Origin: Uloborus plumipes
Lineage: Eukaryota; Arthropoda; Arachnida; Araneae; Uloboridae
Reading direction: 5' to 3'
Length of the DNA stretch: 64,000 nt
NCBI GenBank assembly: GCA_038373865.1
Contig: JAXGGA010004737.1
Coordinates: forward strand, 21,041 to 85,040
Shown here: positions 1 to 10,109 of the stretch, piece after piece
How positions within the stretch are numbered: the stretch's first letter is position 1
How the letters are laid out: every line of letters starts with the position of its first letter
Program-made: the position numbers and the translations under genes
Notes under the pieces: generated by a model
Databases searched by the model: none
What the model was told of the DNA's origin: nothing
Seen by the model: only the letters and a program-made list of their open reading frames with translations

Positions 1-2
1 TT

Positions 3-78
3 CCAGTTTGTGGGTTTGCTTGTCATGTTACTTGTCAAGAAAAAGTGCCAGCTGTGTGTCCTGTTCCCTCTGATCAAA
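3..78 (+). CDS. MRCK-like exon (C1 domain end)
   Basis: Reads [20 protein letters not shown] then VPSDQ in the third frame. The cysteines and histidine fit the zinc ligands of a C1 domain. The donor GTAAGT follows at 79; the exon leaves phase 1. Confidence 0.93.
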
Positions 79-2268
79 GTAAGTTTTATGGTGTAAAAAA
101 TATGGTATATTTTATATTATAAAGTCACTAGTGTTCTTTAATCATTCTCATACACTCAGTTCCTTATTCTATTTCAAGATGTTCACTTCATTAAAAGTAT
201 TATGTAGAAATATGCAATGGAAATGTTTATCATCATTGTCTAAGAAGTAGTTAGAGCAATCGTTCAAATCATTTTCAAGTAGCCCTCTTCCCATATAGGT
301 ACAAGACAAAGTATTTGGTGTGCCATTACTTACTATTCAATTAAAGCACATCTAGATACTCAGACAACAGGAGTGAATGACAGAACCTATGAGTTTTCAC
401 TTCACACACCTGATCTCTGTTTTGTCAACCATGAATCGTTAAAAAAAAAAAAAAAAAAAAAGAAATAGATATAGTGAAAATTCTGTTCCGGATAGCACAC
501 ATGCTCAAGCCATTTTTATCACTCAAGATCATTTTAATCTGCACACAGCATAAGGCCTACAAAAAATATAGTCAGAAATAGTGTTATTTTTATGATAAAG
601 AAAACATCTTCTTTTTTTGTATCTACCTAATACCATATTTTCAAGCCTAAAATGGCTACGTAGATTTCAGCTCCCCCCCAGATTCCTTCCCTCCCCAACA
701 TAAATTTGTCAACCTTTTCAGTTGTTCATTGAGCAGGTATGGTTTAATATTTCATTCTTCGCACAGGGAAAAATGAAGCAACACCATTATATTTCTCCTT
801 TATTGTGTAAAAAAGGTACCAAATGTTAATTTTTAACAATGTTATGGATTTCTTAAAGTTAAATTGTGCTTATTGCTAATTTACTGTTCAAACTATCCTG
901 TTTTCCTTATTGATTAAAAGTATTTTGAAAGATTTAAAAATGCAAAAAAAAAAAAAAAAAAAAACTTTAAAGTGACAAAAAGTGTCTTTAGGCCAAGTTT
1001 GTAAATTGCATTAGACCATTGTGACTGCTTGGAGTTGTCCCCATTCTTATCAGTAAAATTTTTTGATTGATTTCATAATTGAAGCCCTTTACTCTTTTGA
1101 CCCATGAGTCCTTAGTGTCTTTATTTACCCATATATGTTTGTGTGTCTTTAATTTCTTTGCTAATTGAAATTTCTTCCCTTTATTTTAGTTAAAAGGCCT
1201 GTTGGAATTGATCCAACGAGAGGCATTGGAACCGCTTATGAAGGCTATGTCAAGGTAATATTTTCTCTTTCTAATGAAAGATAAAGAAAGATGGCCTAAT
1301 GTATGACAACCTTGATTTCTTGGAAATATCAGCTAAAATAACTGATCACATGATTCTATTAACTAACTGACTGTTCTTGACGTCTTATCAAGTCCATATG
1401 TAATTCTGGAACTGCCCAACCGCTGGGGGATTTAAGTATAAAGATCTTTCACTCACCTTTTCGCCCCCCCCCCTATTTGGTACAAAATTAAAAAAATCAT
1501 TCAAAATTCGTACAGAAATAACTAGAAATTGCCTTAATTTCCTTGGGTGGAAACTTGAGAGTTATATAATCTTGCATTTAAAAAAAATCTATTCATAAAT
1601 TGATAGTTACCATGAATCTGTAATAATAAAAATTTTTGTTCTTGTAAAAAGTAATACTATATCATGTGCATGGAGAAATTTATAGGCTGTATCATGTGGA
1701 GAATGAGCATTTGGATCCTCTGCATGGCTTGGATCATAGGCCAAAAATAGCCAAAGACCTTAATATACGATCCTTATTTTCCATTAAACAAAATACATTA
1801 AATTTTTCTCTCTTATTCATGGTCTACAATTTCCTTGTCCTATTAAACAGTAAAAGCATTTTTTATTGATGCTCAAATTTAAGCTATGTGTTATTTTACA
1901 ATAATATTGAAAATGATTAAATCAATTGAAAGCTATATTAATCAAAATTAATTCTACAGGTTCCTAAACCTGGTGGTGTCAAAAAAGGATGGATGAGGCA
2001 GTTTGTTGTTGTCTGTGATTTTAAGTTATTTTTGTATGATTTAGCCCAAGAAAAGAGTACACAACCCAATACTTGGATCTCCCAAGTATTAGATATGAGG
2101 TAAGTAATATTGCTTTTATACTGCAAGTTTGAACGTTCTTTTAAACTACCTGTGGAGTTTTCTGTATTTATTTTCTAATATTTTAGGGATGAAGAATTTT
2201 CAGTTAGCTCAGTGCTAGAGTCAGATGTCATTCATGCTAGTAAAAAGGATATTCCATGCATATTTCGG
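3..2268 (+). CDS. MRCK/CDC42BP-type kinase, partial: end of C1 domain and most of PH domain (4 exons)
   Basis: Exons 3-78, 1190-1254, 1960-2099 and 2187-2268 join in frame into 121 codons, each with a GT donor and AG acceptor. Exon 1 gives [17 protein letters not shown], the zinc-ligand end of a phorbol-ester type C1 domain. The next exons give [48 protein letters not shown] and [15 protein letters not shown], the PH domain that follows C1 in myotonic-dystrophy-related Cdc42-binding kinases (Drosophila gek). Known for the family: a Ser/Thr kinase effector of Cdc42 that phosphorylates myosin regulators and LIM kinase, placed at membranes by C1-PH. The kinase, coiled coil and most of C1 lie left of the window. 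The last PH strand/helix, CNH and CRIB exons should follow 2268 but I could not find them; a mariner starts 214 bases after the last exon. Family call is firm; the paralogue is not resolved. Confidence 0.93.
79..1189 (+). other. MRCK intron 1
   Basis: AT-rich intron with A runs near 440-461 and 944-964 and a short C run at 675. No ORF or structured element recognised. Confidence 0.8.
1190..1254 (+). CDS. MRCK-like exon (linker and PH start)
   Basis: After the acceptor TTTTAG the exon reads [20 protein letters not shown], the conserved entry to the PH domain. It completes a split isoleucine codon and ends in phase 0 before GTAATA. Confidence 0.94.
1255..1959 (+). other. MRCK intron 2
   Basis: U2-type GT-AG intron. 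A 67-codon open frame at 1666-1869 has no recognisable motif and I do not regard it as a gene. Confidence 0.8.
1960..2099 (+). CDS. MRCK-like exon (PH strands 1-3)
   Basis: Acceptor CTACAG, donor GTAAGT. Encodes [11 protein letters not shown], then [16 protein letters not shown] and WISQVLDM, the first beta strands of the PH fold. Leaves phase 2. Confidence 0.95.
2187..2268 (+). CDS. MRCK-like exon (PH core)
   Basis: Acceptor TTTTAG, donor GTGAGT. Encodes [20 protein letters not shown] and DIPCIFR, among the most conserved PH residues of MRCK proteins. Ends in phase 0; the following exon is not seen in the window. Confidence 0.95.
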
Positions 2269-2481
2269 GTGAGTTTTCGATTTTAATTTGTCATAAAATA
2301 AAAATTGCATGCGGAGAATTGTCATTCGTTTTTGTGTTCTTTTTTTTTCTTTGCTCATTTTTCTTTCAAAGTTTTTTGTTTGTTTATCTAGTTTCTTTGT
2401 AAATCTTACTTTTTCTACTCAATGCTGAGGCGTATCAAGTGCAACTGTAAAAAGCCGTATATTTGATTATATAGTTGTATA

Positions 2482-3984
2482 CAGGGTGGTCCTAAACTCA
2501 TGGTACAAACTTTTAGGGTAGGTCAAGGGCATTGTAACAATGACTTTTTGTATAGGAATGTATAGTCGCAAGTGACGTGGTGAGGCGTAAACAGGGGAAA
2601 TGACAGCCGAAAGGAAAAACAAAGATTTTATTCAAAGCGTTGTTGACAATTGTCATATTTACATTAAGTGTTCAAAATTGCGTCCACCAGTAGCGATACA
2701 TGCTTGACAGCGTCGGTGGAGCGATTGGCGTACACGTTCAAAGATGCCTGGCATTTCACGCACACTTGCAGCAGCTACAGATATGCGAGCGACGAGATCC
2801 TCATCTGAGTCAACTGGAGTCTCATAAACAAGATTCTTTAAATGTCCCCAGAAAAAGTAATCGAGGCTCGATAAATCGGGAGATCGGGGCGGCCAAGGGA
2901 CTGGTCCACCACGCCCAATCCATTGAGCACCAAACGTGGTATTCAGATAATTCCGAACATTAATGCTGAAGTGTGCTGGCGCCCCATCGTGCTGAAACCA
3001 CATGCGGTTACGAATGGCGATCGGAACATCATGCAGCAGTTGTGGTAACACTTCCTTCAGAAAAATAAGATAGCTTTCGCCACTTAGTCGCGTGGGTAGC
3101 AAGTATGGGCCAATCAAAAAGTCGTGCACAATACCAGCCCACACATTAATACAGAAACGTTGTTGAAACGCATGTGGACGCGTTGCATGTGGATTATCGG
3201 TTGCCCACACATGGGAATTGTGCGCATTAAAGACACCCTCGCGTGAAAATGTGGCTTCATCTGTAAATAGCACATGATCTACGAAATCCGGCTGCAATGC
3301 GCATTTCTGCATCATCCACTGGCAGAAGTTCACGCGGAGAGGATAATCTGCGGGATTCAATGCTTGTACTTTCTGAAAATGGAAGGGGTGTAAGCGATTT
3401 TCGCTTAACACTCTGCCTACAGTCTGATGACTCACACCTACGTCATGTGCAACAGTTCTTGTGCTTGACTCTGGTCTATCAGCCACAATGTTCAAGATGG
3501 TTTCTTCCAGCCTTGGAGTGCGTACAGCTCTTAATCGACCAGTGTCATGTCTGTTGACGCCGAAGCCACCTGTTTCACAAAGTTGACGATGCAACCGTTG
3601 AAAAATTCTGTGATCCGGCATTCGGCGATCAGGATACTCCTCGCGATACATTCGTAACGCAGCTCTGCCGTTACCATTTGCACGACCGTACATGTAATGC
3701 ATGTCTGCTTTTTCTGAATTCGTGAAGTCACCCATCTTCTACGGCAGCACAATTGAGAATGGCGCTTTTCCTCATTGCGATGCATCATATTCAACAGCGG
3801 CTGGACATCTACTGCCCTCTACTGGCAATGATACCAACTGATCCCTCCATTTTTCTTTCCTTTTATTTCTCTTGTTTACGACTCACCGCGTCACTTGCGA
3901 CTATACATTCCTATACAAAAAGTCATTGTTACAATGCCCTTGACCTACCCTAAAAGTTTGTACCATGAGTTTAGGACCACCCTG
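2482..3984 (-). mobile_element. DD41D mariner-like transposon, apparently intact
   Basis: The 1503-bp element is flanked by TA (2480-2481 and 3985-3986), the Tc1/mariner target duplication. Its terminal inverted repeats start CAGGGTGGTCC and match perfectly for about 96 bp, then with two mismatches to about 110 bp. One uninterrupted transposase gene on the - strand fills the interior. Near-identical long ends plus an open transposase frame suggest a young insertion, possibly still able to move. It lies in the region downstream of the last visible MRCK exon, probably in an intron. Confidence 0.95.
2659..3735 (-). CDS. Tc1/mariner transposase, DD41D type, 358 aa
   Basis: Cut-and-paste transposase. 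The N-terminal third holds two helix-turn-helix regions; VAHDVGVSHQTVGRVL near residues 95-110 is the second recognition helix. The catalytic triad is visible: D159 in LFTDEATF, D250 in WFQHDGAPAHF and D292 in SPDLSSLDYFFWG. The 41 residues between the second and third aspartate place it in the DD41D group rather than classic mariner (DD34D) or Tc1 (DD34E). The length is normal and the frame has no stop or shift. The first ATG gives the expected N-terminus. It begins 249 bp inside the right end of the element and stops 177 bp inside the left end. Confidence 0.95.
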   Translation of the reverse strand: MGDFTNSEKADMHYMYGRANGNGRAALRMYREEYPDRRMPDHRIFQRLHRQLCETGGFGVNRHDTGRLRAVRTPRLEETILNIVADRPESSTRTVAHDVGVSHQTVGRVLSENRLHPFHFQKVQALNPADYPLRVNFCQWMMQKCALQPDFVDHVLFTDEATFSREGVFNAHNSHVWATDNPHATRPHAFQQRFCINVWAGIVHDFLIGPYLLPTRLSGESYLIFLKEVLPQLLHDVPIAIRNRMWFQHDGAPAHFSINVRNYLNTTFGAQWIGRGGPVPWPPRSPDLSSLDYFFWGHLKNLVYETPVDSDEDLVARISVAAASVREMPGIFERVRQSLHRRCQACIATGGRNFEHLM

Positions 3985-3986
3985 TA

Positions 3987-4409
3987 TATACATTTATACC
4001 ATTATCAATGGATATTGAGTTGCACAGATAAACTTAGAGTGTAAGGTTTAATATTTTACTGTATTTTTATTCAGACCATTAAATTCTGATGTGGGTGGAA
4101 ATAATAATCAAAAAGTAATGCCCCATACAAAAGTATCTTTACTCAACATTCACCATAATATTTAATGATGAAATTTGCTGGAATATTAGTCAGAAATGAT
4201 TCTATTCGATACGTATTTAGGACATACACTAATTCACTGTATGATTACTGATATTTATTGATAAGAATCCTCTTGAGCTAATTTTATTATTTTATTTAGT
4301 TGCTTTATTGCTGATGAAATATTAACATGATTATTTTCATATCCTTTTAATTTAACTAATCATAAATTAAGGATTCAAATACAATAATGATTCATCTGTT
4401 TCATTTTAA
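3987..4409. other. Stretch without recognised feature
   Basis: AT-rich sequence between the mariner and the next element. No gene or repeat boundary seen. Confidence 0.6.
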
Positions 4410-4958
4410 GGGCCATTCTCCACTGTAAACCTTCTGAACCTCAATTTTTAAAATACGTATTTGTGTTTTTTATGTATGTAATATTAAAATATGTTAGTTA
4501 AACGTTAGGAAATAAGATAAAACACTTGTTTTAACAGAATTTTTATTTTGAAATCAATTCTGGAAATTCAGCATTACGTTTTTTCAATTTTCTCCTTAAA
4601 ATTAACATATTTTAATGTTATTGTCTAATTTGAAATAAATTATAACACTCAATTTTCTTTCGCCGTTAAATATATCTACATAGTATATCTTTTAATGATC
4701 GAAGGAAAATAAATAAGTATCAACATATTTTTTTTTTAAAAAGAAGGATTTTTTAAAACAATAATTGGATGTCCCGTGCGTAACCCAAAAACATGGTCTT
4801 TTTTGTTTTCCAAGCTTATTTTTCGAGCAAAACAGAAACTGCTTTGGATTTACTTTTATTCACCCATCAAAATTCATGCCCAAAACCCTTTTTAATGAAA
4901 GTTAAATATTAAATGAAATATAAGCATTTGCTTTCCTGTCCCGTGCGTAACCCAAATA

Positions 4959-5302
4959 CAGTCCACTCCAGATTTTCCGCGGAATAAGGAGGCACAGCAA
5001 CCGCGGATAAGCAAATGCGATGGATAATCCAAAAAATAGGTAAAGATTGACACTAGTGTATGTAAAAGCTTTTTTAAAAAGTCAAAAATACCACTCATAC
5101 ATTTAAATTAAACTAAAAATGAGAACATTGGATGAAAGAAATATCTTTAAAAGCTAAAAACGATAAATGACAAATTTGCATTTTTCTGTGTTAAGTAAAT
5201 TTTCACCATGAAAATAAAAGGGAAAAGGAAATAAAAGTGTTAAAAGCCCGCGGATAATTCGAATCGCTCATAATCCGACCGCGGATAATCGAGAATTTGC
5301 TG
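4959..5302. mobile_element. pogo/Tigger-like MITE (344 bp)
   Basis: Flanked by TA on both sides (4957-4958, 5303-5304). The right end reads CCGCGGATAATCGAG then AATTTGCTG; the left end CAGTCCACTCCAGATTTTCC is its imperfect inverse. CAGT ends with a CGATTATCCGCGG-like core are typical of pogo/Tigger elements. No transposase. Nested in the iteron element. Confidence 0.8.
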
Positions 5303-5334
5303 TATTTCTAAAATTATAATTCAGCTACGTAATT

Positions 5335-5652
5335 TCACTTGCCAATATTTACGCTACTAACTGCCTTTCTCTGAACATTATTTATAGGTGTTGCAGCATT
5401 TAGAAAGAACTCAAAGCCTGAAATCGGTATATGCTTCATGCCATGCATCTTTGAAATGCCTGGTCTTGCATTTACTTTTGACCAAACTGTCTCCCTCCTT
5501 ATGTCTTTATCTAAACACAGCATGACTTTTGTTGATGTCATTCCTTTTCTTACAACGCTCGCAAAGTCTTCGGCCGACTGCACAATTGGGGCATTTGATT
5601 TTTTGGACATTACTGCCCTTCTGATTTTACTTTGCCCCCAATTGCCACTCAC
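5335..5652 (-). CDS. Unrecognised ORF of 105 codons inside the iteron element
   Basis: Begins MSGNWGQSKIRRAVMSKKSN and contains APIVQSAEDFASVVRKGM, then WSKVNARPGISKMHGMKHIP. Codon use looks coding-like compared with surrounding AT-rich DNA: several CpGs and a mixed hydrophobic/charged pattern. I do not recognise the family. It may be an exon of the transposase of the element that carries the GTCCCGTGCGTAACC motif, or a captured host exon. Position inside the element is the only context. Confidence 0.4.
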   Translation of the reverse strand: MSGNWGQSKIRRAVMSKKSNAPIVQSAEDFASVVRKGMTSTKVMLCLDKDIRRETVWSKVNARPGISKMHGMKHIPISGFEFFLNAATPINNVQRKAVSSVNIGK

Positions 5653-6286
5653 TTGCTAAAAACATTTTATAATTATGAAGTCAATAATAAATATTATGAA
5701 TCGTGTACTAGTCACATTTAAAAAAACATTAATTATGCAAAATACCTTCTTTTTTTCTTGAACTTCACTTAAAATGGTTCACGCTAATGAATACAATAAC
5801 TTTTATTTCATTAGAAATACAATTATTATAAATATTTTTAAATTATTCCAGCCGATATAGAATATCATTCAGACGTGTCCCGTGCGTAACCTTGGGTTTG
5901 TCCCGTGCGTAACCTAAATGCAATAATTTTGTAAATTTACTAATTTATTTATTTGATTAAAGTGTAGCATTTTTGGGAAGAAGCACTATTTAGCTGTTAG
6001 GAAAAAAATACAATGGTTAGATAGAAGTTCTAAATTCACAGGGTTCATGAGCTATAGAAGTAAAAGTGGAATTTTCTTTTCTTTCCGAGTCCCGTGCGTA
6101 ACCAGCATAATCAATCATTTTCTACATATTTAAACAATAATTATAATTTTATTTTGCACTTAAACTTCAAGAATCAATCTTGCTTTATAATAAAACTGCA
6201 ATAAAACATGAATGCACAACCTTTTCCACTGATTTTATGAACTTCAAAAGTCTGCAAATGTCCCGTGCGTAACCGGAGAATGGCCC

Positions 6287-8311
6287 ATATACAGAATGGT
6301 TACAGCTCTAATTGTTGGGCTTGTAAGTTTGTTACAAACATTTTCAAAAAAGTAAATACAAAACAAGAATAAAAAATCCTTTACACTAGATTAAATGTTA
6401 AAAATCCCTTTTTTTCTTCTCCTCAATCTGATTCAGATTTCCAGCTAAGTTGAATGCGTACCAAAAATTTCAACGTGTTTTTTTTTTTTTTTCATTTTGT
6501 GAAACAACAATTGGAAATTTATAAATTCATTGAATGGATAACATCAAAAATTTTCTTATTTTATAGATAAAATAACCTGCACAAGCATGTTTTACAATAA
6601 ACAAACAAAAATAATACCTGTAATTTTGTAAAAATGCAGTAAGAAAGTGTCATAAAGACATTCACCAGAAAATACTTTGTAAGTATGTAAATGCTACTTC
6701 TAAAATCACATATGAAAATAGTCCATGTTCTTAAAAATTACGAAAAGTACATTTTATTCTTAAAAAATGGTAAATATGACTACGCCGCATATAAGTAAAA
6801 ATGCCATGTCATGAACATTCTCTATATTTTTTGAAGTAAAAAACATATAACCTGGTCTTTTAAGACTAAAATGAAAGCCTTTTTTAATGTGACAGCTAAT
6901 TGTCTTTTAAACACATTTAAAGAAAATAAAAAGGCAATTATTTCATATTTCCACACAAATTGCTGCATTTAAATTTCTTTCTTTTCTCTTAAAATTTTGC
7001 CAGAAGTGCGCAAAAAAGATGTGGTAAAACTGCGGCTTTAAAAGTGTTAAAGGGGTTCAGTTTCGAGTGTTTTTAGTTTTTTTTTTTTTGGGGGGGGGGG
7101 GGGGGGCACCTTACATCTTAAAATAGGTTGGTTGCAGAAAGAAACTGCCAGCTTTATAAAGATTCTCTAACATACTAGGTATCGATGATTTTTCTCGATA
7201 ACACAATTGCAATAGCAAGAATGAACAGAAAGCGTTCTTTAAAAATGTATTTAATAAGATTAAAAATTAGAAGAGTTTAAAAGCTGATTTATTAACAAAA
7301 TAGTTATTTAATTGTTAATTCATTTGTGTTCCTTTAAAATATGTTTGATTTTAGAACAATTAAATAAGTAAATGAAATAATAGATAACTTCTGTTTTGGA
7401 AAAAGAGGCAAACATTTTAAATATTTTTCTTAAATACATTTATTCCCTGTTTCTTGATACTAATAAAATAAAAACAAATATAAAAAGAAAATAAAGTTGT
7501 TCTCTATCATTAAATACCTCACTGAAAATTTGAATTATAGCACTACCATGTTCAAAACCGTTTGGATGATTGAAAAACTCAGATAAGGTTGGTTAAACCA
7601 ATTTTTTTTTTTAAAATTACATCATTTATTCAACGAGAATAAGTTTCTTTATGAAATAAAAGAATGTAATAAAATGATTATGAATTGAAACGATTAGAGA
7701 GATTCACACACATTGAATCAGGGGCCATATTAAAGGGGTGGGTTTTTAGGGTTCAAACCCCCTGCGAAATTTTCCTACACTTTTCCCAAAAAATATTTTC
7801 ATTATAATTGTTTTCGTTAAAAAAATATGATTTCCATTTATTATTTATTTATTTCAAGTTCATTAGAAAAATGAAACTATTATTATTTGTTTTTATTGAA
7901 GTTATTGCGAGCATCACATCCTATATCCCACTATACAGTGTTTTTCTTCAGATTTTGAGAACCGACTCTAAGAAAAATATCAAATTATAAAAATTTGGAA
8001 GTGCCAAACTCTATATTTAACGTATTTCATGGGAGACAAAAACACATGTGTTTAACAAGTATCACTTTGAATGAACGTACATGCTTACAAGCATCTATTC
8101 TTTTGAGATCTTTTGACAGACATTGAATTTTGAATAAGGGTAAAGTTATGTTGACACATCAGATTTTTTTCTTTTTAAATAGAAATGTCATTTCGTACAT
8201 TTGCTCATGTTAATGGCGTTAAACCAGCACCCCCTCGTTGAAGGAACCTATTGTGACGAAAATGAAAAGAATATACAAATGAAATTTGATTTCACGAGAA
8301 AATCATTTCTT
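6287..8311. repeat. Long interspersed repeat, copy 1 (about 2 kb)
   Basis: From ATATACAGAATGG on, this sequence matches 26671-30209 closely in the same orientation, including a T run followed by a long G run (near 7080-7107; 27460-27478 in copy 2) and a shared end at TTTCACGAGAA. Copy 1 lacks two insertions that copy 2 carries, so it acts as the empty-site reference for them. No coding frame survives along it; the family is not recognised. Confidence 0.8.
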
Positions 8312-8994
8312 GGTTTAGATTGCATCACACAGTCGATTGCTTGTTGTGGAGATACATGCTGTGCTTTCGAACAGAATATGACATACTTCAAAGCGCTGCA
8401 ATTGCTTTAAAAATAAATATAAAACAGCTAAAGAAGAGCGATCTCTTTAATTTGTTATCGATGATACGAAAATACCAAAACAATGCAACAACGGAAGACA
8501 AGGCGTCAACAAGTACACGGAGTTACAGTTAATTCCCCTAAAGGTTCTTCGAGGCCGCAGGATGTTAATTAGAGTCGTGTTTGAGTAGATGAACTGAATA
8601 TCATTCATAAAAAAAAAAAAACTAGTGTGTTTAGGTTTCTACACATAACTGTAACTTTTCTTATTGTGTATGCGAGTTTTTGATTTTTGTGTGATCTTAT
8701 GTTATGCTTATAGCAAGAAAGAAAAACGTGATTATTTTATTATTCTTGGTATGTAATCGGAATAGCTTACCCAGCTCTGCTTTTCTTTATGTTAAAATTA
8801 AATATTGCACCGAAAACCGCATCACTGGGAAAAATCTTTCATCTCAAAACTTTTCCCAATTCTTGTGTCTCTTTTTTAATTCTGTTCTGCAACTTTAGAT
8901 TGCAGTCTGCCTCCCACTTTCCATCAGCTTCTTTAGGATTAATGGTTGAAAATATTTTTATTCAGAAGGAGATTTGATTCACTATTACTTCTGT
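8312..8994. other. Stretch with one short unrecognised frame
   Basis: A 70-codon frame at 8320-8532 ends ATTEDKASTSTRSYS and looks weakly coding in its second half (LKINIKQLKKSDLFNLLSMI). No family recognised. The remainder is AT-rich with nothing identifiable. Confidence 0.4.
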
Positions 8995-9061
8995 CAGGGC
9001 CGGCCTTAGTGAATGAGGGGCCCAATTGGAGAATTTCAGCGGGGGGCCCCCTAAGAAAAAA

Positions 9062-9088
9062 AAAAAACACACACACACACACACACAT
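9062..9088. repeat. (CA)n microsatellite
   Basis: About ten CA units following an A run, inside the left end of the hAT element. Confidence 0.95.
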
Positions 9089-9246
9089 TTGGAAATTTAA
9101 AAAAGCTTTTATTTATTTTACTATTTTTGTTTACAAAGCAAAAAGAAAGGGGGAAAAACTTCAATTTACTAAACAAGTCATCACAGACGAACCTTTCTAG
9201 CCTTTTTATGCACAAAATCGTCAATAATTTTGTCAAAACATATGTT

Positions 9247-9959
9247 TTAGATTTCCTCGTTTTCTATGGACAAAATTGCAAGGTTATTCAATCTATCTTG
9301 CAAAATTGTGGATCGGAGGTAAGTTTTTATTAATTTCAACCTTGAAAAGCTTCTTTCTCCTGACGCCACAGTTGCAGGACTTGTTAAGAATATTCTTAAT
9401 GCAATGAACATATTCGGAAATAATCTTGCTCTGGAGTTGGAGGCTAAGAATTCAAGTATTTTTTTCGGTTTTCTAAACAAGTCGAAGGAAGAAATGTTTT
9501 TAATGCTTCATTTCCTCAACCAGCATACATGTCTGCGTTTTTGACAGATTTCTCCTGATCGCAATCTCGTTGAATTTTTGTTTCTGTCAAAGCGCCTTCT
9601 AAATTATGCACAAATTTTTTCAAATCATCCTTTGCAATTTTTTGAAACGTTGCTAAAAATCCAAAAGTGTTGTTATGACTTGTCAATTGCTCAAAACGAG
9701 TTTGTAGAGATTTTATCGCCTTATCCAAAATTATATTGAAGACATTCACCTTAAATGCTTCTTTAAAGTTTGGTGCATGCTGATCTTCGGCTTCGTTGTT
9801 TAATAATTTTTTTTGCTTTATCAAACGCGTCTCCCGGAATTCTTGCTTTATGCCTGGGTCAGTTGCAAGCTCATTTGCTCCAATTACAGCTTCCTCAAAG
9901 CCTGTATCTCTATATTTCTTTAACCACTCGAGAAGTTTTTTGAAACAGGAAATGGACAT
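9247..9959 (-). pseudogene. hAT transposase remnant (C-terminal half)
   Basis: Two adjacent - strand frames, 9959-9516 and 9480-9247, read as one protein broken near 9500. The second contains FLTSPATVASGERSFSRLKL then IKTYLRSTILQDRLNNLAIL, the classic hAT C-terminal dimerisation region of the ZMYM/TTF-type transposases. The first part (FEEAVIGANELATDPGIKQE and so on) matches the region upstream of it in such proteins. The N-terminal zinc finger and first catalytic residues are not present in open frame, so it is non-functional. Confidence 0.85.
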
Positions 9960-10109
9960 CGAAAGATCTGCAGTTTCTGACTACAATTCTTTGCTAACGA
10001 AATTCACTTGAAATAGCAAGTCATACCAAAATACCAATGTAACGATAAATTTATATTCTGTAATGTGTCTGAGGGATCTGATAGTTCAAGAAGGGCATCA
10101 TAAAATGTA

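Larger units (their letters stand above)
4771..6274 (+). repeat. Six-copy 15-bp iteron GTCCCGTGCGTAACC
   Basis: Exact copies at 4771-4785, 4938-4952, 5877-5891, 5900-5914, 6089-6103 and 6260-6274, same orientation, with spacings from 8 bp to about 925 bp (part of the long gap is a nested insertion). They mark binding sites or transposon subterminal repeats rather than a satellite, because intervening sequence is unrelated. Confidence 0.9.
4410..6286. mobile_element. Unclassified element with six copies of GTCCCGTGCGTAACC
   Basis: The ends are the 12-bp inverted pair GGGCCATTCTCC (4410-4421) and GGAGAATGGCCC (6275-6286). Six identical copies of the 15-mer GTCCCGTGCGTAACC, all on the + strand, start at 4771, 4938, 5877, 5900, 6089 and 6260; the last abuts the right terminus. 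The motif has two CpGs in otherwise AT-rich DNA, so repetition by chance is not credible. The flanks (TTAA left, ATAT right) do not show a clear target duplication. A pogo-like MITE is nested at 4959-5302 and a 105-codon ORF lies at 5335-5652. I infer transposase-binding iterons in a non-autonomous DNA transposon; the superfamily is not known to me. Confidence 0.6.
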
